Assembly (NCBI GenBank): GCA_036804525.1
Contig: DAIRSE010000007.1
Coordinates: 1-64,000, forward strand
DNA from: JBFLVT01 sp036804525
GTDB taxonomy: Bacteria; Bacillota; Desulfotomaculia; Desulfotomaculales; JASEER01
DNA: 64,000 nucleotides
Direction: 5' to 3'
The notes beneath the pieces are model-generated. The model was given only the letters and a program-made list of their open reading frames with translations, had not been told where the DNA came from and ran no database searches. The position numbers and the translations under genes were made by a program. Positions 42,030-50,566 of this stretch are shown in pieces (position 1 is the first letter of the stretch; each line of letters starts with the position of its first letter).

Positions 42030-43542
42030 CTGCTTCCCAATTTTGGCCGGTCAGCATTTCCACGACCGCATCCCGCATTTCCTCCGGCTCTACGACCCTC
42101 GGGTGCAGTACCGGTTTTTTGTTGAGATCCCGCAGCGCCGGCGGGATAGCGAGTCCCGTGGCTTCCGCCAGCATTGACAGCAGTTCGAATTCGCTTTTGC
42201 CTGCCGTCGCGGCTTTCCCCAAGATGGCTTGAGCCACGCTGGCGTTGAACTTAAAGGGGCTGGCCGTACTAACGATGACCGTCCTGGTTTTGTCGCCCGT
42301 CTCTTCCTTGTACCACTCGTATACGGCCTTGCCCACGGCCGTGTGGGTATCGAGGACATACCCCGTATCCTCGTATACCTTGCGAATCGTCTTCAGGGTT
42401 TCGTCATCGCTGGCCCAATCCGACCAGAAAAGCTCGGTGATCTTATCCCGGGTGTCTTTGTCCACGTCGTAGCGGCCTTTGCCCCGCAGGTCGCTCATCC
42501 ACCCGGACACCTTCCCGGCGTCGTGGCCGGTCAGCTCGTAGAGCAGGCGTTCGAGGTTCGAGGAAACCAGGATGTCCATGGACGGCGAAATGGTTTTCTC
42601 AAACTTGCGGTTCTTGTCGTAAGTGCCGGTGCGGATGAAGTCGGTGAGGACATTGTTCGCATTGGCGGCGCAGATCAATCTTCGTACCGGCAGGCCCATC
42701 CGGCGGGCGTAAAAGCCGGCCAGGATGTTGCCGAAGTTGCCTGTGGGAACAACGAAATTAATCTCTTCTCCCGGCGCGATCTCCCCGCCTTTAATGAGAT
42801 CGGCGTAGGCGGAGAAGTAATAGGCGATTTGGGGGACGAGGCGGCCCCAGTTAATCGAGTTGGCTGAGGAGAATTTGAAGTTATGTTCGGCGAGCTTTTT
42901 CACCGTTTCTGGGTCGGTGAAGATGGCCTTTACGCCCGTCTGGGCGTCGTCGAAGTTACCCCGCACGGCGAAAACACCAACATTGGTGCCTTCCTGCGTG
43001 ATCATCTGCAGCTTCTGCACTTCGCTTACTCCCTCGTTCGGGAAGAACACGATGATCCTGGTTTTGGGGACGTCCCGGAAACCTTCGAGCGCGGCTTTGC
43101 CCGTGTCGCCCGAAGTGGCTACCAGGATGACGATGTCGAAGGGCTCGCCGGTCTTGGCCATGGAACGCTGGAGCAGGTGGGGCAGGATTTGCAGGGCCAT
43201 GTCCTTGAAGGCCAGTGTCGGTCCGTGCCACAGCTCCAGGTAGCAGTCTCCCCCGGCGGTGCGTACGAGCGGGGCGATGGCGGGAGTGTCGAACTTGGGT
43301 TCGCGGTAAGCGTTTACCACGCACTCGCCGATTTCGCCCTCCGTAAAGTCGGTAAGGTAAGGCGTCAGCACGGTTACGGCGCGTTCCTGGTAGTTCATCC
43401 CGGCCATGGCCGCGATCTGTTCCAGGGAGAAGCGGACCCTGCTGTCGGGCACGAAAAGGCCGCCGTCGCCGGCGATCCCCTGCTTGATGGCCTCGGCCGA
43501 GGAAAGGCCCTTCTGACCGCCCCTGGTGCTTTCGTATAACAT
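42007..43542 (-). CDS. thrC: Threonine synthase
   Basis: 511-aa PLP enzyme that converts O-phosphohomoserine to threonine. It is of the longer class with N-terminal YESTRGGQKGLSSAEAI and PLP lysine in WHGPTLAFKDMALQ (about residue 115), the phosphate-binding GNFGNILAG, and SGDTGKAA. ATG 43542 has GGGAGGA upstream. Stands alone on the minus strand, without other threonine-pathway genes. No T-box was found upstream. Confidence 0.95.
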   Translation of the reverse strand: MLYESTRGGQKGLSSAEAIKQGIAGDGGLFVPDSRVRFSLEQIAAMAGMNYQERAVTVLTPYLTDFTEGEIGECVVNAYREPKFDTPAIAPLVRTAGGDCYLELWHGPTLAFKDMALQILPHLLQRSMAKTGEPFDIVILVATSGDTGKAALEGFRDVPKTRIIVFFPNEGVSEVQKLQMITQEGTNVGVFAVRGNFDDAQTGVKAIFTDPETVKKLAEHNFKFSSANSINWGRLVPQIAYYFSAYADLIKGGEIAPGEEINFVVPTGNFGNILAGFYARRMGLPVRRLICAANANNVLTDFIRTGTYDKNRKFEKTISPSMDILVSSNLERLLYELTGHDAGKVSGWMSDLRGKGRYDVDKDTRDKITELFWSDWASDDETLKTIRKVYEDTGYVLDTHTAVGKAVYEWYKEETGDKTRTVIVSTASPFKFNASVAQAILGKAATAGKSEFELLSMLAEATGLAIPPALRDLNKKPVLHPRVVEPEEMRDAVVEMLTGQNWEAAKEYSPK

Positions 43543-43686
43543 GGTGCTTCCTCCCGGCGGCAACCGTCAAAAACCGCTCATTTTTAGACGGTCGGCGTTT
43601 TGCGTTGTGGTGTGAACTTAATGATAAGCTCATTAAAACATCATGTTATACGGTTAGTAAAGAGGGGAACAGCAAAAGCCCCCGCC

Positions 43687-44673
43687 TTACAGGCTTTCGA
43701 TTGCAGACAGTTTATCCATGGGGCCGAAGACGAGCAGCGTGTCGTGAGGGAGAAAGACTTCCTCGGGGTCCGGCGGGTGGATCAGCCGGCCGCTGCGGAT
43801 GATGGCGAGGACCTGGATGCTGAAGTCTTCGCGGAGACGGGAGTCCTTTAAGGCCTTGTGCGCCAGGAAAGATCCTTCGGACACGTTGATTTCCTCCATT
43901 GCCAGGCTGATGTTGCTGCGGTCGAAGAGGGTCTGAATGAACTCCACGCTGGCCGGCTTGAGGGCGGCAAGAGCCATGCGGTTTCCGGCGATGGCCGCCG
44001 GGGAGACGACGGTATGCGCGCCGGCCCGGCGCAGACGCTGTTCGCCTTCGGGACGGTGGACGCGGGCGACGACGTTGAGCTTGGGGTTGAGGTCCTTGCA
44101 GGTGATAGTGATAAAAACATTCCCCGCATCCTCAGGCAGGGCGGTGATCACCGACCGCGCCCTGAGTATTCCGGCGTCGAGGAGCACTTTTTCATCGGTG
44201 GCGTCACCGGTGACGGTGAGGGCGCCCATATCCTGAAGCTCCCTGACCCTTTCCGGGTCCTTTTCGATGACCACAAACGGCGCTCGCTCGTGGAGGAGCT
44301 GTTCAACGACGGCCTTGCCGACCCTGCCTCCCCCGCAAACCACGACGTGGTTCATCAAACGGCTGATTTGCCTTTCCATCTTTCGCTTCCCCCAGACGTT
44401 CGTGAGTTTCCCCTCGAGCAGTACGGAAACAAAAACCGACATCAAGTAAGTAAAAAGGGTAAACCCCCACACCACCAGTATGACAGAGACGATCTTGCCG
44501 GCTCCGGTGCGCGGGACGAGGTCGCCGTAGCCGATGGTCAGGACGGTGACGACGGAAAGCCACAGCCCGTCGACAATGCTCAGGTTTTCGTAAACGGCGA
44601 GCAGCGCCCCCCCGGCCACGACCACCACGATAAAAGCAATCGATACGATGAGGAAAGTCCGTTTTGCCGACAA
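43687..44673 (-). CDS. Two-helix potassium channel with RCK (TrkA-N/TrkA-C) domains
   Basis: 328 aa of MthK-like architecture: two membrane helices (about 8-30 and 65-88) flanking a pore loop with the K+ selectivity filter TIGYGD, then a nucleotide-binding RCK domain (VVVCGGGRVGKAVVEQL, about 110) and a TrkA-C domain (about 240-328). TTG 44673 with GAGGTG upstream. A second potassium system, TrkA-TrkH, lies 0.9 kb further along on the same strand. Confidence 0.9.
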   Translation of the reverse strand: MSAKRTFLIVSIAFIVVVVAGGALLAVYENLSIVDGLWLSVVTVLTIGYGDLVPRTGAGKIVSVILVVWGFTLFTYLMSVFVSVLLEGKLTNVWGKRKMERQISRLMNHVVVCGGGRVGKAVVEQLLHERAPFVVIEKDPERVRELQDMGALTVTGDATDEKVLLDAGILRARSVITALPEDAGNVFITITCKDLNPKLNVVARVHRPEGEQRLRRAGAHTVVSPAAIAGNRMALAALKPASVEFIQTLFDRSNISLAMEEINVSEGSFLAHKALKDSRLREDFSIQVLAIIRSGRLIHPPDPEEVFLPHDTLLVFGPMDKLSAIESL

Positions 44674-44812
44674 GCATCTACACCTCAGGACAAGTATAGA
44701 GCTTACGTTTTTTTTTGGCTAGTCAGTTCTTTTATCGAAACCGGAAAACTACGCCCTGGCCGCCAGTGGGGTTGTCTCGGTTGCATGGGAAGGCTTGTAT
44801 GGCAGGTAAGGG

Positions 44813-45075
44813 CTAGGAGAGTGCTGCAAAAAGCTAATTCACCGGTTTTGGCACAGGCATCTTTAGGGTACGGCTATGCTTTGGAAGTTACCCTTAAGAC
44901 CGCTCAAAAAGAGGTCCGAGGCAAGAGGTCAGAGGTCGGTTACGGGAAGCGATCGCTTCGCGATTGCAAGTCTATAATCCTTAGCAATCGCTCTGCGGAT
45001 TTCATCAGGTCGGATTTCCGACTTCCGGCATCCGGCATCCTTTTTGCCAGACGCGGTTTTTCAGCGGTCTCCTAG
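44813..45075 (+). mobile_element. 263-bp MITE-like element, complete copy B
   Basis: CTAG at both ends, best-preserved terminal repeat (CTAGGAGAGTGCTGCAAAAA versus the complement of GTTTTTCAGCGGTCTCCTAG), and the same internal heptamer hairpin. Lies in the 528-base gap between the K+ channel gene and the 61-aa gene; the rest of that gap holds only the promoter noted next. Confidence 0.88.
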
Positions 45076-45129
45076 GAAATTATGTTATTTTTCAGAATAC
45101 TTTCCCTATTGCGAAAAACTTGTGAAAGG

Positions 45130-45157
45130 TTGCACTTAATTGTATAGTGTATACAAT
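45130..45157 (+). promoter_or_regulatory. Promoter with palindromic operator before the 61-aa gene
   Basis: TTGCAC at 45130-45135 and TACAAT at 45152-45157, spacer 16. An imperfect palindrome TTGTATAGTGTATACAA (45140-45156) covers the spacer and the -10 box, a typical position for a repressor of the GntR type, though the regulator is unknown. Confidence 0.45.
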
Positions 45158-45201
45158 CTTAATTAAGGGGCGTTCCCTTATCATCTTTGGGAGGTGATCA
45201 C

Positions 45202-45387
45202 GTGCAAATCTTTTACGCTGCGATGGCGGCAATGATTGCTTACGTGGTCGTCTATTGTCTGATATGCTACCTGGTTTACTTCCGTCCGGAGCGCCAGGCC
45301 AAGAAACCCGCCCGGCCCATCCGGCCGGCCAAGATCGGGGTTCCGCAGAACGGTTCTGTGAATGCCGGGACCCTTGTACCCAACTAG
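45202..45387 (+). CDS. Small single-helix membrane protein
   Basis: 61 aa: one membrane helix (about residues 4-28) and a basic, Pro-rich cytoplasmic tail. GTG 45202 has GGGAGGTGATCAC directly upstream, an almost perfect ribosome site. It lies on the plus strand within a potassium-transport region encoded on the minus strand. Function unknown. Confidence 0.6.
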   Translation: MQIFYAAMAAMIAYVVVYCLICYLVYFRPERQAKKPARPIRPAKIGVPQNGSVNAGTLVPN

Positions 45388-45415
45388 TAGTCAGTAGTCG
45401 GTACTTAGTTGTCGG
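45386..45415 (+). repeat. Heptamer tract (TAGTCAG family)
   Basis: TAGTCAG-TAGTCGG-TACTTAG-TTGTCGG, immediately at the stop codon of the 61-aa gene. Confidence 0.75.
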
Positions 45416-45591
45416 GGGCAAAAGGCGCGGGGAACTTGCAGACTTCTGTGGTTTTAAGAGCTGCGCGTTAATTATAAGCAGCTGTTCGGGTGGCGTCAAC
45501 AGCGCACCGATAGCTGCTTTTATTGTTGACTGGCTCTTGATGTATGCTCGTTCTGTATCCTACCTCTCATGTCTTACATCTTGCGTCTTGG

Positions 45592-47034
45592 TTACTTGCG
45601 CCAGAAACCGGGGCTTAACAGGACGAGGACGGTAAAGAGTTCGAGGCGGCCGAGGAGCATGCAAAGGGACAACACGAATTGCCCCGCAGCGGGAATACTT
45701 GAATAGTTGGTCATCGGGCCTACAATGCCCAGGCCGGGGCCGACGTTGCCCAGGGTAGCCGCTACCGCAGTAAGCGCGCTGATCATGTCGAGACCGATGG
45801 CCGCCATGTAGAGTGCCGTACCGACAAAGATGCCGATGTAAAGGATGAAAAAGGCCTGTACGCTGTCGGCCACCTCCTGGGGGACAACGGCCCGTCCGAT
45901 GCGGACGGGGATTACGGCCTGCGGGTGAATCAGTTTGTGCAGCTGCCTGATCCCCAGTTTCCACAGCACGATCATCCTGATGACCTTAACGGCACCGCCG
46001 GTTGATCCAGAGCAGGCGCCGATAAACATCAGCACGACCAGGATCATGCGGCTGAAGTCGGGCCACTTATCGAAGTCAGCGGTGGCAAAGCCGGTGGTCG
46101 TGATCACGGACGAGACTTGAAAGAGCGCCTGGCGTATCGCCGTCCCCGGCCCGAGGTCCGTCAGCATGACCAGGTTTATGCTGATGAATATAACAGATAC
46201 GGCAACGATGCCGAGGTAGGCCTGCGTCTCCCGGTCTTTCCAGATCGCTTGAGGCTTACCCTGCATGGCCCGGATGTGCAGGGCGAAGTTTATCCCGCAC
46301 AAAAGCATGAAGAAAACGATAATCAATTCTATGGCAAGGCTGTTGTAAGCTCCCACACTGAGGTTTTTGTTGGAGAATCCGCCGGTCGCCACCGTCCCGA
46401 AGGTGTGAATGAAACTGTCAAACCACGGCATGCCTGCGATGCGCAGGGCCAGGATTTCGAGCAGGGTAAGGAGTAGATATATTTTGTACAGTTCGCGGGA
46501 CGTCTGGGCCACGCGCGGGAGAACCTTGCTCTTGGTAGGCCCGGTGACCTCGGCCCGGAAAAACTGCATTCCGGCGATGCGCAACGAAGGAATGAGGGCG
46601 ACTACGAGGACGACCGTTCCGACGCCGCCAAGCCAGTGGGTGAGGCTGCGCCAGAAGAGAATGCCTCTCGGCAGGGCCTCCACGTCGGGAATTACGGATG
46701 CTCCCGTGGTGGTGAAGCCGGACATGGTTTCAAAGAAGGCGGCCACGGGATGGGGGATGGCCCCGCTGAGGATGAAGGGCAGCGATCCGAAAAGCGCCGT
46801 CGTCAGCCAGCCGAGGGCGGCGACGGCGAACCCTTCCCGGTAGCCGACGTCCTGGTAGTCCACCTTGCGGGTGGCCAGGGCCGCTCCGGTAAGGGCCGTG
46901 ACAGCAAAAGAAATGATAAAGCCCCGTACGTCGGGACCTTGGTCGTATACGGCGATGCCAAGGCTGGCCAGCAGGCCCGCGGCCTCGGCCAGCAGCAGGA
47001 TGCCCAGAGTCTTTAAGATGAGCTGCCTATTCAG
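45592..47034 (-). CDS. trkH: TrkH-type potassium uptake channel, CTG start
   Basis: 480-aa membrane protein with four pore repeats; filter-like motifs include SGFTTTGASV, TVATGGFSN, ITTTGFATADF and LGNVGPGLG. From the first GTG (46861-46863) the protein would lack the first membrane helix, but the frame is open upstream and encodes NRQLILKTLGILLLAEAAG, a typical TrkH start. The only plausible initiator there is CTG at 47034-47032, five bases after GTGGGGGGAAG and overlapping the trkA stop by 8 bases. This gives the usual family length. Acts with TrkA. Confidence 0.9.
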   Translation of the reverse strand: MNRQLILKTLGILLLAEAAGLLASLGIAVYDQGPDVRGFIISFAVTALTGAALATRKVDYQDVGYREGFAVAALGWLTTALFGSLPFILSGAIPHPVAAFFETMSGFTTTGASVIPDVEALPRGILFWRSLTHWLGGVGTVVLVVALIPSLRIAGMQFFRAEVTGPTKSKVLPRVAQTSRELYKIYLLLTLLEILALRIAGMPWFDSFIHTFGTVATGGFSNKNLSVGAYNSLAIELIIVFFMLLCGINFALHIRAMQGKPQAIWKDRETQAYLGIVAVSVIFISINLVMLTDLGPGTAIRQALFQVSSVITTTGFATADFDKWPDFSRMILVVLMFIGACSGSTGGAVKVIRMIVLWKLGIRQLHKLIHPQAVIPVRIGRAVVPQEVADSVQAFFILYIGIFVGTALYMAAIGLDMISALTAVAATLGNVGPGLGIVGPMTNYSSIPAAGQFVLSLCMLLGRLELFTVLVLLSPGFWRK

Positions 47035-48385
47035 ACAGACTTCCCCCCACGTTTAACAGACCATCGATCTCGCTTACGTGATGACCGACGGCGAAGACCA
47101 CGAGCCGGTCATTACCGTTCAGGACAACGTCGCCCTTGGGGATGATGATCTGGTTGCCTCTCTTGATGGCGCCGATGATGATGCCCTTGGGCAATCCGAG
47201 CTTGCTTAATGGTTTCCCAACCGTCCGGCTGTCCGGGTGCAGGATCAGTTCAACAACCTCTGCCTGGCCGTTCAGCAGCAGGACCAGGGAGAGCAGGCGG
47301 CCGCCGCGGATGTAGCGCAGGATCGCGCTGGCCATAATCAGCCGCGGGCTGATGGCGGCATCGACGCCGAGCTGCTCGATGAGGGATGTGTAGCTGGGGC
47401 GGCTCACCTTAGCGATGACTTGCTTAGCGCCTAGCTGTTTAGCCAACAGTGATATGAGCAGGTTTTCCTCGTCAAGGCCGGTAACGGCCACAAAGCCGTC
47501 GGTTTCCCTGATTCCCTCGCGTTTTAAGAGTTCGATGTCCGAACCGTCAGCCTGCAGGATGAGCGCTTCGGGCAGCCGTTCGGCCAAATCGCGGCACTTT
47601 TCAGGGTCCTGCTCGATGATTTTCGGTTTCAGGCCCAGTGAACAGAGTTTTTCGCCCAGGTAAAAGCCGATGCGGCCCCCCCCGAGAATCATGACGTTAG
47701 TCGTTTTCTGGTGGCGTTTTCTCTTGAGCTTGGCCGCGAACTTGTTAACGCTGTCCACATGGCCGATGAGGTAGAGGGTGTCTCCGGGCATGATCGTGTC
47801 GTGCCCGCCCGGGACGATCATCTGCCCCTTGCGCGAGATGCCGACGATCAGGCAGGAGTCCGGCACGTTGATGTCCATGAGGCGTTTGTTTATGACGTGG
47901 CGGTGCGAATCGTCAACGGTGACGTCAGCCATCTGTACCTTCCCGTCGGCAAAGGGCTCGGTGTGCACCGGGAGGGAAACGGTCAGCAGGCGGGCGATTT
48001 CCAGAGCCGCGCTGTATTCAGGGTTGACGATCAGGTCCAGCCCCAGGTCCTCCTTGGAGACGACCAGGTCCCGGGCGTACACGGGGTCACGGATACGGGC
48101 GACCGTCCGGGGCACACCCAGTTTTTTCGCCATCATGCAGGCGATCATGTTCACCTCGTCGGAGTTGGTCACGGCTGCTACCAGATCGCTCTGTAGGACT
48201 TCAGGAAGTTTAAGGACGGAGGCGCTGGAGGCATTCCCCTTTACAACCATGACGTCCATCTGCTGTTCGATCTTGGCCAGCTTGGCCTCGTCCCGGTCGA
48301 TGACGACAATGTCATGGTTGTCCTCAGCCAGGCGGCGTGCGATTTCGCTGCCCACTTTTCCGGCACCGATAATAGTGATACGCAC
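47027..48385 (-). CDS. trkA: TrkA potassium transport regulatory subunit
   Basis: 452-aa cytoplasmic ring-forming regulator with two RCK-N domains (IIGAGKVGSEIARRL at the start and MILGGGRIGFYLGEKL at about 230) each followed by a TrkA-C domain. Binds NAD(H) or ATP and gates TrkH. GTG 48385 has AAGGGG upstream. Overlaps trkH by 8 bases, so both are translated together. Confidence 0.95.
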   Translation of the reverse strand: MRITIIGAGKVGSEIARRLAEDNHDIVVIDRDEAKLAKIEQQMDVMVVKGNASSASVLKLPEVLQSDLVAAVTNSDEVNMIACMMAKKLGVPRTVARIRDPVYARDLVVSKEDLGLDLIVNPEYSAALEIARLLTVSLPVHTEPFADGKVQMADVTVDDSHRHVINKRLMDINVPDSCLIVGISRKGQMIVPGGHDTIMPGDTLYLIGHVDSVNKFAAKLKRKRHQKTTNVMILGGGRIGFYLGEKLCSLGLKPKIIEQDPEKCRDLAERLPEALILQADGSDIELLKREGIRETDGFVAVTGLDEENLLISLLAKQLGAKQVIAKVSRPSYTSLIEQLGVDAAISPRLIMASAILRYIRGGRLLSLVLLLNGQAEVVELILHPDSRTVGKPLSKLGLPKGIIIGAIKRGNQIIIPKGDVVLNGNDRLVVFAVGHHVSEIDGLLNVGGSLSE

Positions 48386-48454
48386 GTTAAGCCCCTTCTA
48401 ATTAGTTAATGTCAAAAGGCAATGCGACTTGCATCAGGCTACAGCAACCCAAGG

Positions 48455-48512
48455 CTATAAGCAATAAGCACTAAGTTATACTGACGCCTGACGCCCAACG
48501 CTTAACGCCTAC
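48455..48512 (+). repeat. Heptamer hairpin (TAAGCAC/ACGCCTA family), copy 6
   Basis: Left arm TAAGCAA-TAAGCAC-TAAGTTA, right arm ACGCCTG-ACGCCCA-ACGCTTA-ACGCCTA. Confidence 0.75.
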
Positions 48513-48564
48513 TTACAAGCTATACTGTAACTTTGTGAAAAAAGCAACTGGATTTTCGATAGCC

Positions 48565-49503
48565 CTACCGCAATTCTTCCAGTGAACCGAAGACGTAGCC
48601 CTGCGCTTTCAATTGCTTAATGATCGTGTCCAGGGCTTCGGCGTTGGACTGGGAAACGGCGTGAAGCAGGATGACCGCTCCCGGGTGGATGTTGCCGAGA
48701 ACGTGCTTGACGGCGGCCTCGCGTCCGGGCTGGTTGTGCACGTCCCAATCCTTGTAGGCCATGCTCCAGAAGACTGTTTTGTAGCCCAGTTGGGCAGTCA
48801 GGTCGATTGTCCGCTGGTTAAATTCGCCCATCGGGGGCCTCAAAAAATGCATCTCCCGGCCGGTCAGGCTTTTAACCTGCTCGTGCACGCTCAAGATTTC
48901 GTCCCGCAGCACGGCATTGCTGACTTTGGGCATCGAAGGGTGGCTTTGGGTATGGTTGCCGATTACGTGTCCTTCTGCGGCCATGCGTTTGACCAATTCA
49001 GGCTGAGACGCTACATACGGACCGGTCACAAAGAAGGCGGCCGGCACCTTGTTGTCCCGTAGAACGTCCAGGATATGGCTGGTGTAGCCGTTTTCGTAGC
49101 CTTCGTCAAAGGTTAGATAGATTCTCTTGGCCGCGGTGTTGCCCAGGTAAAGGCCTTTACCGTTGCCGATTATGCGAACGAAGGCAGGGTCCGTCGCCGG
49201 CGGTTTGTGATCGCTGTTGCGGCGGAAATACCAGGAGTAGACCGTCTGGTCCTGGCTGTCCGGGGCCCCGGTTTCGGGTGCCGGTTCGTCGTTTTTCCGC
49301 AGTTTTTCGTTCTCCGCCCGGAGTTGACTTATCTCTTCCTTCAGAGCGGCGATTTCGTCTGTAAGCTGCCGGTTTTCCCCGCCTGAAACGGGCTGGTCGG
49401 CCGCCGGGGTATCAGGCCCGATCACGATGTATGCTCCGAGCACAAGGTTCAAGGCCAGAGAGAGTACGAGCATAACAGGTACCGGTTTTTGTTGCTTGGC
49501 CAT
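48565..49503 (-). CDS. Polysaccharide deacetylase, PdaA-like
   Basis: 312 aa. An N-terminal membrane anchor (about 8-30), a short coiled coil (about 45-70) and a NodB deacetylase domain (about 120-310) with TFDEGYENGYT, NHTQSHPS and RPPMGEFN. The GYENGYT signature is that of PdaA, which makes muramic delta-lactam in the spore cortex. ATG 49503 has AAGGAGG seven bases upstream; the longer frame to 49584 is not needed. Confidence 0.88.
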   Translation of the reverse strand: MAKQQKPVPVMLVLSLALNLVLGAYIVIGPDTPAADQPVSGGENRQLTDEIAALKEEISQLRAENEKLRKNDEPAPETGAPDSQDQTVYSWYFRRNSDHKPPATDPAFVRIIGNGKGLYLGNTAAKRIYLTFDEGYENGYTSHILDVLRDNKVPAAFFVTGPYVASQPELVKRMAAEGHVIGNHTQSHPSMPKVSNAVLRDEILSVHEQVKSLTGREMHFLRPPMGEFNQRTIDLTAQLGYKTVFWSMAYKDWDVHNQPGREAAVKHVLGNIHPGAVILLHAVSQSNAEALDTIIKQLKAQGYVFGSLEELR

Positions 49504-49574
49504 GGCTGCCTCCTTTTCCCCTCTATCCGGATTGCCGAACGCTGAATACGGAGGGGGCAAAGCCCCCCGGCTTT

Positions 49575-49643
49575 TAACCGCCAAGACGTCAAGAACGCCG
49601 AGGGTTATGAGAATAATGAAAATCTTAGCGTTCTTGGCGGTTT
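49575..49643 (+). repeat. Nonamer hairpin (CCGCCAAGA family), copy 4
   Basis: CCGCCAAGACGTCAAGAACG faces CTTAGCGTTCTTGGCGG. Part of the 361-base gap between pdaA and the HIT gene. Confidence 0.85.
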
Positions 49644-49719
49644 AGATGGCGGCTGCGCCGCAGCCTTTACGCTTTACCTTAGATTATGACAAAAAAGTGC
49701 AAGCAAAACCACCGAGAAG

Positions 49720-49752
49720 GAGGCCGGATGTTGGATTTCGGACCTCGGACTC
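49720..49752 (+). repeat. Heptamer tract (GGCCGGA family)
   Basis: GGCCGGA-TGTTGGA-TTTCGGA-CCTCGGA, then CTCGAAGGAATTCGCTG as at 37.7 kb. No other gene or site was recognised in this gap. Confidence 0.7.
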
Positions 49753-49864
49753 GAAGGAATTCGCTGCCCGAATTCCCCAACGCTTCATGGCGCTATGTAT
49801 TGCTTGGGCTAAGCATAACGTTTTATGCTGGTAATAAATCTCCGGATAAGGAGGGGGTTCGCCG

Positions 49865-50248
49865 GTGGCTGAATGCCTTTTCTGTTCCATGCCTCGTGAG
49901 AGCTTTGTTTGCGAAAACGCCCTGGCTTATGCCATTTACGACAAGTATCCCGTCAATCCCGGGCACGTCCTCGTGATTCCCAAGCGGCACTTTCCAGGGT
50001 TTTTCGACGCCGCCGACGAGGAGATCGTGGCCTGCTACAGCCTGATCAAGGACGTGCGCAGGCTTCTTGACGAAAAGTTCAGACCGGACGGTTACAACAT
50101 CGGCGTCAACCACGGGGCGTGCGCGGGACAGACCATCTGGCACCTGCACTTTCACGTGATCCCAAGGTATGCGGGGGACGTAGACAAACCGATGGGAGGT
50201 GTGAGAAGAGTCAAGCCGAATATTGCGCTGTCTCCGGCAGAACGCTGA
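49865..50248 (+). CDS. HIT family nucleotide-binding protein
   Basis: 127 aa with the histidine triad WHLHFHVIPR at about residues 94-103 and the N-terminal CLFC pair. Members hydrolyse AMP-linked compounds such as adenosine phosphoramidates. GTG 49865 follows GGAGGGGG. Independent of the downstream liv operon. Confidence 0.92.
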   Translation: MAECLFCSMPRESFVCENALAYAIYDKYPVNPGHVLVIPKRHFPGFFDAADEEIVACYSLIKDVRRLLDEKFRPDGYNIGVNHGACAGQTIWHLHFHVIPRYAGDVDKPMGGVRRVKPNIALSPAER

Positions 50249-50397
50249 GGCGGCACGGTAAGAAAGGCCGGCCGAAATGTTTTGTTCTTTTTGTGCAGAA
50301 GGAATTGTAATACAAAACGTCAAATATCCATCTGCCGCGCCATAGCGGCCCTGACAACAAAATTCCCGCCGAATGGGGCGGCTGTTGCAGGAAAGAA

Positions 50398-50527
50398 AGA
50401 TATTCTTACAGAATATCTACGGATTATCTGGCGGATTTCTTAGTTTGCGCAGTCTGGCGTTTTAGGTGGTTTTGGATGTTTTTGGCGGGAGGTGGTGTTT
50501 ACCGTTACCGGTAACGGACTACTTCTG
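50398..50527 (+). promoter_or_regulatory. Two inverted repeats upstream of the branched-chain amino acid operon
   Basis: GATATTC-TTACA-GAATATC (about 50399-50417) and a perfect 16-base palindrome CCGTTACCGGTAACGG (50512-50527). The second lies 40 bases before the first liv gene and may be an operator. The rest of the 318-base gap shows nothing clear. Confidence 0.45.
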
Positions 50528-50566
50528 TCAATGATGTTAAATTCATTTCACGGGAGGGACTGTTAA

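Noticed and set aside
43543..43686. T-box leader before thrC
   Set aside because: No T-box core sequence and no room for a full leader before the neighbouring gene.
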